NCBI RefSeq assembly: GCF_000332315.1
Contig: NZ_KB235935.1
Coordinates: forward strand, 1-64,000
Direction of reading: 5' to 3'
DNA from: Prochlorothrix hollandica PCC 9006 = CALU 1027
GTDB lineage: Bacteria > Cyanobacteriota > Cyanobacteriia > Prochlorotrichales > Prochlorotrichaceae
DNA: 64,000 nt
In this document: one piece after another, positions 41,148 to 48,337 of the stretch
Position numbering within the stretch: the stretch's first letter is position 1
Layout: the number at the start of each line of letters is the position of its first letter
Made by a program: the position numbers and the translations under genes
Notes under the pieces: generated by a model
What the model saw: the letters and a program-made list of their open reading frames with translations, nothing else
The model's database searches: none
Told to the model about the DNA's origin: nothing

Positions 41148-42317
41148 CTAACCCTGGGGACGCACCAAGACCACAGGGGTTTGTTCATCGGCGTTTCCGG
41201 CGGGATTGCTGAGGAGGGCTTCCGTCAAAATGGCATCAGATACCCCAGAGGAGGAGGCCAGGATCTTCACGGCCCGCAGGTCATTGACATCGACAATGGC
41301 ACAGGCCAACCCCGTTTCCCGTTGCACCCGATCGACCACCCCTTGGGGATCCGCTGGCCCTAGGACAATGAACTGGTCATAGGGGGGGAGGGTTCCGGTG
41401 ACATCATCGATGAGGCGGGCTTGCTCCCCTGCCAACTGGTAGAAGCCCCCCCGCTGCCCCACCAGGCGCAACAGCACTCCCCCCAGGAAGGCGGCTACCA
41501 CCCGCACCGGTCCAGACACATCCACCAGGGCTTGCATCCCGCAGGCGGTGGCTAGGCTGGAGGTGGGCAAAAAGTAATAGCACAGGTGACGGGCCACCCA
41601 ACCGGGGCGGATGGTGCTGGGGTGGCGGAACCGGCCCTGCATAATGGCGACGGGGGTTTCCCCCAGGGTCACAATGTCCCCTGGCTGGCATTGGGGCAAA
41701 ACATAGCGCTGGACTACGGCCACAGGGTCATCGATCGCCGTTAATAAATGGGTGGGCACCGGCAGAACCTCCGCCTTACCGTACTGTTTCCAGGTCAGGG
41801 AGGCGTTGGCATCGGGATAATTGAGGGGGATCACCCCATGGTGGGTTTTGGGGATGCGGCCTTCGGGTCCATAGGTGGTGTAGTCCACCCGCATCCAGGC
41901 GCTTTGGAGGCGATCGAGGGCTTCGGCTTCCCCTTCAAGGTCGAGGGTGACCGTGAAGTTGGTGCTTTTGGCCACTTTGACAATGTAGGCAAACCAGTAG
42001 CCATCAGCCCGATTGGGCATATCCTCGTGGTGGGCAACGGTGCTGGTGTGCCAGCGCACCCCGTCTAAACTGCCCTTAGAAAAAATCTTGGTTTTCACCT
42101 CTAGTTCCGGCACCATGATTTCCAGGCGACGGGTACGGTTCACTAGGGCCAAGTGCCCCACGAGGCGGCGGTGGGTGGGGGATAACGATTCCAGTTCCCA
42201 AGTTCCCTGGGTCACCTCCAGGGCATTGCCCGGTCGTTGGCGATATTGCCACTCAAACGCTCCTAGGGCAGCGGCTGCGCCTAAGACTCCCATTCCAACT
42301 GCAATTCCTAAGCCCAC
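41148..42317 (-). CDS. CofE-like (F420-0:gamma-glutamyl ligase-like) membrane protein
   Basis: 389 residues. An N-terminal hydrophobic helix (GIAVGMGVLGAAAALGAF) anchors it. The first half is a beta-rich domain (LVGHLALVNRTRRLEIMVPELEVKTKIF; part quoted), and the second half has the motifs GDIVTLGETPVAIMQGRF, RPGWVARHLCYYFLPTSSLATACGMQ and PPYDQFIVLGPADPQGVVDRV, which match proteins annotated in cyanobacteria as F420-0:gamma-glutamyl ligase. Cyanobacterial substrates are unproven, and F420 synthesis should not be inferred from this gene alone. The stop codon is formed at the edge of a MITE target duplication. Confidence 0.7.
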   Translation of the reverse strand: MGLGIAVGMGVLGAAAALGAFEWQYRQRPGNALEVTQGTWELESLSPTHRRLVGHLALVNRTRRLEIMVPELEVKTKIFSKGSLDGVRWHTSTVAHHEDMPNRADGYWFAYIVKVAKSTNFTVTLDLEGEAEALDRLQSAWMRVDYTTYGPEGRIPKTHHGVIPLNYPDANASLTWKQYGKAEVLPVPTHLLTAIDDPVAVVQRYVLPQCQPGDIVTLGETPVAIMQGRFRHPSTIRPGWVARHLCYYFLPTSSLATACGMQALVDVSGPVRVVAAFLGGVLLRLVGQRGGFYQLAGEQARLIDDVTGTLPPYDQFIVLGPADPQGVVDRVQRETGLACAIVDVNDLRAVKILASSSGVSDAILTEALLSNPAGNADEQTPVVLVRPQG

Positions 42318-42519
42318 ACCAAATATCCTGTGATTATCTGCTTGTTGTTACCGCGATCGCCCAGGGCAGGCGGCTGGCATCAGTCCCCAGCGTCCCAGAC
42401 CCCAGGCCGTCTTGACATTAGCCGTATTAATCTTAGCCGTCTTGATATTACCGGAAAGATGGCTGTGGCCCATGGCATCGGGGGGCGAGATACCCTAGCG
42501 CACTCTATTCAAGCGCACT

Positions 42520-44259
42520 CTATTCAATACTGCGACCCTTGCGGCTGGTGCCCCGTGGGCGGGGGGCGAGGGGGGCTTGTTTGATTTCGCGCTCCTGGAC
42601 TCGGTGGGCCTGGAAATGTTGCTGCCAGAGATCCGGGGCATCCAGGGTGTTGCCCCCGTGCTTGGTCAGGCGCTGGCGAATTTGGCACAGCACCGGCGTA
42701 TTAACACAGGCTCCCGCCACAATCACCTGGCCTTTGGTTAACGACGGCAGTTCCTGCAACAGATCGCGCCCTGCCGCCTCCACTCCATGCTTAAGGCTGT
42801 CCTGATCCACCGGGTTGACAATGCGCATCAAAAATTGGCTCATACACTGGGACAGCACATCGGAATCCAGTTTTCCCGGTCGTTGGGTGATTAGGCCCAC
42901 CCCTAGGCCAAACTTGCGGCCCTCGCTGAGGATAGTGCGGAGGATTTGTTTGCAGCGGGATGGCTCATGGGCCGCTGCAAAACGGTGAGCCTCCTCGATC
43001 AGGGTGAAAATGGGGTAGGGCAGGTAATTTTCACTGTCGGGGGTGAGGATGCCCGTGGCGGTGTTCATGCGAGCTTGGTACACCTGCCGCAGCAGGGCCG
43101 CACAAATCACCTGTTGTTCTTCTTGACTGATTTGGTTCATTTGCAGCACCGTCACCTGGCCCGGTTGCAGCAGGTCGGGGGGGGTGAGGTGGAGGGAGGG
43201 GTGGAAATAGTCCGATCGCGCCAACCGGTCCAGCTTCCACTCCAGGGCCGGAGCCGAGGATCCCGACTTCTCATTGCCTTCTTCATCCACCTGAGTATCG
43301 GCTTCATGAACCGCCGCAATTAAATCATGGACATCCCACTGAAAGTCCCCTTTGCGGTGTTTGTAGATCAAGGCAAAGGCTTTATTGAGGATCGATTGTT
43401 GGCGATCGCTCATATTAGGCAACAGGGTCAACACATCGTAGTAGTCCAGGGAAGAAATCCGAATGCGGATGTCCTTGGGTGCCAGGATTTTGACCTGGGG
43501 CTGATAGCCATCGTCGCCCCGGAAGGCGGGATGACCCCGCAATTCGCTGAGGGTGCCATATTCCCCATGGGGATCAAAAATCAGCACCGCTGCCCGGTTA
43601 TAGGGCCGCATCATTTCTTCAATCAACACCCCCGCCGTATAGGACTTACCGGAGCCAGTGCCCGCTAGGATCGCCATGTGGGTGCTGACCAATTCCTTGA
43701 CATCCAACACCACCGGCACTGCCCCTGGCTCCCGCAGCAGCAAATAGCCCACTTCCGCCGATCCCACACTGGCCACGGTCTTTTTATTGAGGATGCCCTG
43801 TAACTGCTGATCCCCGGCCCAATAAACCTTGGCTCCGGGATCGGGGGCACGGCGGGGGTTGATGAACCCCAGGTTGGGATCAAAGTAGCCCATCACATCC
43901 ACGGTCACTTCGTAGAGTTCCGGGTTGGCATAGGTGAAGCCCACCAGGGCAGCGATGACTTCTGGGCTGGTTTCGGTGTCGGCAAAGATGCGATCGGGAA
44001 AATGTTCCGTCAACCGTCGCCCGGAAATCTTGCCCAAGATTTGTCGTTGGAAGGGGGCGCTACCGTTGCGGCTGGGTTCCTGCCATTGGTAATAGACAAA
44101 TTCCCCAATGCGCACCTGGCGATTTTCTGTGGTGATAAATAAGTATTGGTTGCCATCTTCCCCCGGACCCTTGACGGTGCCAATGATGGGGGTGACGGGG
44201 GAACCCGGAGGGCTGGGGTTCAGGGTGGGGAGGCTGGAGAGGGAATTGGGGGGAACCAT
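42520..44259 (-). CDS. HerA/DUF87-type ATPase (paralogue 2)
   Basis: 579 residues. HAS-barrel region (about 20-130: IGTVKGPGEDGNQYLFITTE, VRIGEFVYYQW), Walker A ILAGTGSGKSYTAGVLIEEM (about 200), LIFDPHGEYGTL, Walker B FTLIEEAHRFAAAHEPSR, GLITQRPGKLDSDVLSQC and the C-terminal basic tail PRPRGTSRKGRSIE. The arrangement is closer to classical HerA (with LIFDPHGEY) than paralogue 1 at 32545-34305. Likely a hexameric DNA-translocating ATPase; no NurA-like nuclease is adjacent. It diverges from the YaaW gene, with a 213-bp intergenic region containing promoters for both. Confidence 0.88.
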   Translation of the reverse strand: MVPPNSLSSLPTLNPSPPGSPVTPIIGTVKGPGEDGNQYLFITTENRQVRIGEFVYYQWQEPSRNGSAPFQRQILGKISGRRLTEHFPDRIFADTETSPEVIAALVGFTYANPELYEVTVDVMGYFDPNLGFINPRRAPDPGAKVYWAGDQQLQGILNKKTVASVGSAEVGYLLLREPGAVPVVLDVKELVSTHMAILAGTGSGKSYTAGVLIEEMMRPYNRAAVLIFDPHGEYGTLSELRGHPAFRGDDGYQPQVKILAPKDIRIRISSLDYYDVLTLLPNMSDRQQSILNKAFALIYKHRKGDFQWDVHDLIAAVHEADTQVDEEGNEKSGSSAPALEWKLDRLARSDYFHPSLHLTPPDLLQPGQVTVLQMNQISQEEQQVICAALLRQVYQARMNTATGILTPDSENYLPYPIFTLIEEAHRFAAAHEPSRCKQILRTILSEGRKFGLGVGLITQRPGKLDSDVLSQCMSQFLMRIVNPVDQDSLKHGVEAAGRDLLQELPSLTKGQVIVAGACVNTPVLCQIRQRLTKHGGNTLDAPDLWQQHFQAHRVQEREIKQAPLAPRPRGTSRKGRSIE

Positions 44260-44415
44260 GGGCAGGGGGGTGACATCAGGACAGAGGCAAGGGAAATACT
44301 GGGGATTCTTTGGGGATTTTACGGTTAAAAAACAACTATAGCCAAAAAAGCAAGATCGATCGCCCCCCGGCCAGTTCCTAGGGAGGTGGGAGCAGGGAGT
44401 ATACTAAGGGGCATT

Positions 44416-44450
44416 CTCTCCCTTTTCTCTCCCTTTTCTCTCCCTTTACC
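44416..44450. repeat. CTCTCCCTTTTC tandem (three units)
   Basis: A 12-bp pyrimidine-rich unit repeated three times, 20-55 bp upstream of the YaaW start, inside its 5' untranslated or promoter region. Confidence 0.7.
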
Positions 44451-44472
44451 GACCTAGCCAGAGAACCCAACC

Positions 44473-45291
44473 ATGGATGAACTGAGGGCTGCCCTGGAGC
44501 TGGCCACCGATGACGAACTCCAGGAACTGACCCAGATTTTGTTTCAGCCCAAGTTTAATCCCTTGGATTATGTGAGAATGCCCCGTCCTGGGGAAGTGCA
44601 GACCTACGATCGCAGCACCTGGCTTTATACCCTAGAACAGCGGTTTCAGTTTCTGGCGGCGGATGGTCTCACCATTTTGCAGGGGCGTACCGAGTCCGTT
44701 AATTATCGCCAGGTCTTGCTTAAGATTTGCCAACAGTTAAAGATTGCAGCGGCCCAAAGCCTCAGTACCTTGGAATTGGAATCAGAGATTTTTCTGACGG
44801 TGTTGGAGCGGGCCTGTAAGCGCCTGCCCCCTGGTGAATACAAGTCCATTAATGCCCGCTTGCAGACCCTCATTGCCCGATCGCCCCATGCCTTGGAACT
44901 GTCAGCGGAGGTGCGCCAGGATCCCCTGCGTCTTGCCTTGACCGGGGGGGGAGCCTTGGCCCTCAGTTCCATGCGCCCTTGGCTGCTGCGGCAGGTGTCC
45001 CAACAGTTGGCCCTCCACCTCGCCCAGCGCGGTGCAGCCCAGCAACTCCTGGCCGGAGGCGGTGGCCTGATGACCCAGATCCAGGGGCGCTGGCTGCTGA
45101 ACAGTGCCAGCCGGGGCATTGCCGTCAATACAGCCCGCTATGGGGTCTTGCGGGGGGCGCTGGCTTTTTTAGGACCAGCCCTGTGGATGTTGTTTGTGGC
45201 AGATTTGGGGTGGCGGGCCATCTCCACCAATTACACCCGCGTGATTCCGGTGGTGTTCACCTTGGCCCAAATTCGCCTGACCCGTACCTAG
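44473..45291 (+). CDS. YaaW family protein
   Basis: 272 residues starting MDELRAALELATDDELQELTQILF, the hallmark opening of the YaaW/UPF0174 family (ubiquinol-cytochrome c chaperone-like fold); continues FNPLDYVRMPRPGEVQ, FLAADGLTILQGRTESVNYRQVL and a hydrophobic C-terminal region (GVLRGALAFLGPALWMLFVADLG). Function poorly known. The last codons and stop (GCCTGACCCGTACCTAG) belong to a 20-bp tandem duplication, 45275-45308. It precedes cysE by 127 bp on the same strand but is not obviously related in function. Confidence 0.82.
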   Translation: MDELRAALELATDDELQELTQILFQPKFNPLDYVRMPRPGEVQTYDRSTWLYTLEQRFQFLAADGLTILQGRTESVNYRQVLLKICQQLKIAAAQSLSTLELESEIFLTVLERACKRLPPGEYKSINARLQTLIARSPHALELSAEVRQDPLRLALTGGGALALSSMRPWLLRQVSQQLALHLAQRGAAQQLLAGGGGLMTQIQGRWLLNSASRGIAVNTARYGVLRGALAFLGPALWMLFVADLGWRAISTNYTRVIPVVFTLAQIRLTRT

Positions 45292-45418
45292 CTAGCCTGA
45301 CCCGTACCCCTTGACCTGTCCTAGGGGGTAGACATCCCCCCAACTTTTTCCCATCAGAACCGCAGCCAACCGTTTAGGATGGTGAGTGGTGTCTCGTGGC
45401 AGCCCATCGCCTTTAGCC

Positions 45419-46204
45419 GTGCTTAATACACTCCTCACAGACTTTCGCATTATTTTCGATCGGGACCCCGCAGCCCGAAATCCGGTAGAAGTCCTCCTCT
45501 GCTATCCCGGTCTCCATGCCCTCTGGCTCCATCGCTTCGCCCATCTGCTTTACAAAGCCCAACTCCCCATTATTCCCAGGGTCATCTCCCATGGGGCACG
45601 GTTCCTCACCGGCATCGAAATCCATCCCGGTGCCTGCATCGGCAAAGGGGTTTTCATTGATCACGGCATGGGGGTTGTCATCGGAGAAACCGCCATTATT
45701 GGGGACTATGCCCTGATTTACCAGGGGGTGACCCTGGGAGGTACGGGCAAAGAAAGCGGCAAACGCCACCCGACCCTGGGGGAAAATGTGGTGGTGGGGG
45801 CTGGGGCCAAGGTCTTGGGCAACCTGACCTTGGGGGATGATGTGCGCATTGGGGCCGGTTCCGTGGTGCTGCGGGATGTGCCTTCCAACTGCACCGTGGT
45901 CGGCATCCCAGGCCGGGTGGTTTATCGATCGGGGGTCAAGGTCAACCCCTTGGAACATGCTAATTTGCCGGATTCTGAGGCAAAGGTCATCCGTACCTTG
46001 CTCGATCGCATTGAAGCCTTGGAAGACCAAGTGAAAACCCTCCAGACCCAACCCCCCCAGGTGGTGGTAGCGGTGGGAGCCAGGACACGGGAGGCGGACG
46101 ACACCCAAGCCGTGGGAACCATTCCCTTGGCCCTGGCCCACTATGAACGCTGCCTGATGGCCGATCGAGAGATTGAAGAATTTTTAGATGGTACCGGTAT
46201 TTAG
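45419..46204 (+). CDS. cysE: Serine O-acetyltransferase CysE
   Basis: About 261 residues. Catalyses acetyl transfer from acetyl-CoA to L-serine, the step before cysteine synthase. N-terminal helical part [41 protein letters not shown] (part quoted), then left-handed beta-helix hexapeptide repeats: [72 protein letters not shown]. His and Asp in FIDHG and the [11 protein letters not shown] loop are the usual substrate residues. The GTG at 45419 matches where homologues start; GTG 45386 and ATG-initiated frames are alternatives. The long C-terminal extension after the helix (~70 aa) is typical of cyanobacterial forms. Confidence 0.93.
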   Translation: MLNTLLTDFRIIFDRDPAARNPVEVLLCYPGLHALWLHRFAHLLYKAQLPIIPRVISHGARFLTGIEIHPGACIGKGVFIDHGMGVVIGETAIIGDYALIYQGVTLGGTGKESGKRHPTLGENVVVGAGAKVLGNLTLGDDVRIGAGSVVLRDVPSNCTVVGIPGRVVYRSGVKVNPLEHANLPDSEAKVIRTLLDRIEALEDQVKTLQTQPPQVVVAVGARTREADDTQAVGTIPLALAHYERCLMADREIEEFLDGTGI

Positions 46205-46250
46205 GATCTAGGGCTGAATAGTTTATCCAACCTGATGGGCTAATCAACAC

Positions 46251-46340
46251 TTGACATGCTCCCCGACCTAAAGGTGCGGGGATTCTCCGGCTAGGCGAAT
46301 AGTCCAAGCTGTTCGCTGTACGGCTGGCTAGACAAAGCAG
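46251..46340 (-). ncRNA. Predicted omega-RNA 3' region / right end of the TnpB element
   Basis: Position-based call: the 3' end of tnpB plus the CCCCG-ACCT-AA-AGGT-GCGGGG hairpin (46262-46283), ending near TTGACAT. In characterised IS605 elements this region forms the scaffold and the flanking DNA the guide. The flank here is the cysE 3' side. Not verified by structure comparison. Confidence 0.4.
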
Positions 46341-47511
46341 TCGGATTGCCAGACATCCTGGTCTTACGCCCGTTCTTTGTCCATTTAGAGTCTTGGGTTA
46401 GCCCCAACCCAGACTTTTCGATATTTTTGGCGGCATTACCATCTCTATCATGTTCGGTGCCGCAACTCACACAGAGGATGGAACGAACCGATAGAGCAAC
46501 CTTGCCCCAACGAAAGCCACAATCAGAACAGATCTGACTGGTTGGCTCCCACCGACTGATGATCCTGACCTCTCGATCATTAACCATGTTGGCCTTGGCC
46601 TCGCACATGGTTCGTGCGGTGCCCCAACCTTGCTCACTGATGGCTCGTGCCAACTTCCGATTACCAAGCATATTCTTCACCGCCAGATCCTCCAACACCA
46701 CCACTTGATTTTCGTGGATGAGCTGGGTCGTGGTCTTGTGCAGAAAGTCTTTTCGGATATTGGCCGTTTTTAGCTTCAGCTTTGCAAGGCGCAGCCTAGT
46801 CTTTGCGCGACGCTTAGACCCTTTAACTTGGCGGGCCAGCTTACGCTGAAACCGTCGCGTCTTTCGGTCTAACCGATTATATCCAGGGGATTCTACCCGA
46901 TCACCTGTGCTGAGAAAGGCAAAGGTTTTGATGCCTAGATCCACCCCAATCGAGGGCCGTAGTGGCTCAATGTTGATGGGTCCAATCTCCACTACAAAGC
47001 TGGCATGGTATTGCCCAGCCGTGTTACGGATAATGGTCACAGAGCTAGGTTCAGAGGGCAGTGGCCTTGACCACTTCACCTTGAAGCGGCCTAACTTGGC
47101 CAGTTCAAGCTTATTGCCCTTGAGGGAGAATCCCGTCCGAACAAACCGTGCCGACTGTTGGTTCAGCTTCTTTTTGAACCGAGGGAAGCCCACCTTTGGC
47201 CCTTTTCGTTTGCCGCTACGGCTCTCAAAAAAGTTCTTGAAGGCAGCACCTAAAGCCTGAACCGACTGCTGCAAGGGCACGACTGACACATCGGCCAACC
47301 ATTCCCGTTCAGCCGTCTTTTTGGCCTGAGTGATCACCAGCTTTTGCAGTTCAGCATTGCTAGGCCATTTCTCGCCCTGCGGCACTGACCGCACAATCGC
47401 CAGGGCATCGTTGTACACAACTCGGCAACACCCAAAAAGCTGATTCAGCCCTTTGACCTGTTGCGGTGTCGGATAAATTCGGTACTGGTATCGTACTTTC
47501 ATGCTAACCAT
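46291..47511 (-). CDS. tnpB: RNA-guided nuclease TnpB (IS605 OrfB)
   Basis: 406 residues. N-terminal HTH-like region MKVRYQYRIYPTPQQVKGLNQLFGCCR (part), central wedge segment, RuvC-like nuclease with Asp in SIGVDLGIKTFAFLS, Glu in VVVLEDLAVKNM and Asp in EHDRDGNAAKNI, and a zinc finger ICSDCG...ILCVSCG. All three catalytic acids and four Cys are present, so it looks intact. TnpB proteins use an omega-RNA read from the end of the gene and the right end to cut DNA and preserve the element. By that logic the guide would start near 46250 and be directed outward to the left. A second in-frame ATG at 47502 (MKVRYQ) is the likelier start. Confidence 0.92.
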   Translation of the reverse strand: MVSMKVRYQYRIYPTPQQVKGLNQLFGCCRVVYNDALAIVRSVPQGEKWPSNAELQKLVITQAKKTAEREWLADVSVVPLQQSVQALGAAFKNFFESRSGKRKGPKVGFPRFKKKLNQQSARFVRTGFSLKGNKLELAKLGRFKVKWSRPLPSEPSSVTIIRNTAGQYHASFVVEIGPINIEPLRPSIGVDLGIKTFAFLSTGDRVESPGYNRLDRKTRRFQRKLARQVKGSKRRAKTRLRLAKLKLKTANIRKDFLHKTTTQLIHENQVVVLEDLAVKNMLGNRKLARAISEQGWGTARTMCEAKANMVNDREVRIISRWEPTSQICSDCGFRWGKVALSVRSILCVSCGTEHDRDGNAAKNIEKSGLGLTQDSKWTKNGRKTRMSGNPTALSSQPYSEQLGLFA

Positions 47512-47545
47512 GATAGCATAGATGGGTAGACGATGGGTAGGCGCA

Positions 47546-47686
47546 ATGGCGAAAGAAAGGCTCGGTTTAAGGGTGTCGGGCGCTAGGTTGGCAAAGCTTA
47601 GGCGGATTGCGGAACAGAGAGAGAAGACGATGACCCAGCTTGTGGAAGACTCGATAGATCGGTTGCAGGAAGAAAAGCCGTCCTAG
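47546..47686 (+). CDS. Small RHH-like protein divergent from tnpB
   Basis: 46 residues: MAKERLGLRVSGARLAKLRR, then IAEQREKTMTQLVEDSIDRL and QEEKPS. The pattern (short beta-strand GLRVS, then helices LAKLRRIAEQREKT and MTQLVEDSIDRLQ) fits a minimal ribbon-helix-helix DNA binder. An in-frame ATG at 47522 would add eight residues. It reads away from tnpB, starting within 35 bp of its start codon, and its last codons run into the hairpin at 47674-47700. It may repress tnpB or act as a transposition accessory; this is inference. Confidence 0.65.
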   Translation: MAKERLGLRVSGARLAKLRRIAEQREKTMTQLVEDSIDRLQEEKPS

Positions 47687-47700
47687 AAGGACGGGGCTTT
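47674..47700 (+). terminator. Hairpin at the 3' end of the RHH-like gene / element end
   Basis: AAAGCCGTCC-TAGA-AGGAC-GGGGCTTT, a 10-bp stem with tight loop, overlapping the RHH stop. It could serve as a terminator and/or as an IS605 subterminal hairpin. No long T-run follows. Confidence 0.5.
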
Positions 47701-47713
47701 AGACCCAGATTTT

Positions 47714-48214
47714 CGGTAATGATTCAGGGGTCCACAGGAGAATGAGGGTTTCAGGCTCTCGACAACAGACCTTAGGCGATTGGAGAGGGTCCATTTCCCT
47801 GGGGTGGGTTCACCGATTTTGGTAGGGGCAATCCCCCCGTGGTTGCCCCGGTGGTGGGTCGCCAAGAGGACCGATTTTGGTAGGGGCAATCCCCCCGTGG
47901 TTGCCCCGGTTGGGGGTCGCCAAGAGGACCGATTTTGGTAGGGGCAATCCCCCCGTGGTTGCCCCGGTGGTGGGTCGCCAAGAGGACCAATTTTGGTAGG
48001 GGCAATCCCCCCGTGGTTGCCCCGGTGGTGGGTCGCCAAGGGGACCAATTTTGGTAGGGGCAATCCCCCCGTGGTTGCCCCGGTTGGGGGTCGCTAAGAG
48101 GGTCGGTACGGGGGCGAGAACCCTACCCGAAGTCGATGGTTCCCAGGTGAAATGCACCCCGTTGATCCGGCTCTGACCGGCGATCGTGGGGCTGAAACCC
48201 TATCTGGTTCACGC
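47714..48214. repeat. Family 4 element with five 58-bp core units
   Basis: Same ends as 30553-30835 (TAATGATTCAGGGGTCCACA; GTGGGGCTGAAACCCTAT), but the core GATTTTGGTAGGGGCAATCC...GTCGCCAAGAGGACC is repeated at 47815, 47873, 47931, 47989 and 48047 (period 58). The repeats alternate between GGTGGTGGGTCGCC and GGTTGGGGGTCGCC variants. Minus-strand frames here translate only the repeat and are not genes. Confidence 0.92.
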
Positions 48215-48337
48215 CATCTGGTTCACGCCATCTGGTTTAGGGGTAGCAGTCTAGCCGACAACAGCAAGGTTGTCCCATTGCCCCGGATTTGAGGTGAAAT
48301 CTTTAAACTGTGATATCTCCACACCCTGAGCAGCGCC

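Larger units (their letters stand above)
46251..47700 (-). mobile_element. IS200/IS605-family element carrying tnpB only
   Basis: Bounded by the end sequence TTGACATGCTCCCCGACC (46251-46268), which with GGTGCGGGGATTC forms the subterminal hairpin typical of IS605 right ends, and by the hairpin AAAGCCGTCC/GGACGGGGCTTT (47674-47700). It contains tnpB (minus) and a small divergent RHH-like gene (plus). No tnpA transposase, so it would need help in trans. Exact ends are estimates. Confidence 0.75.

Noticed and set aside
47683-48157. Overlapping minus-strand frames of 77-126 codons
   Set aside because: They translate the 58-bp family 4 repeat in different frames, giving the same Pro/Gly/Thr-rich phrase repeatedly; no start context, no family.
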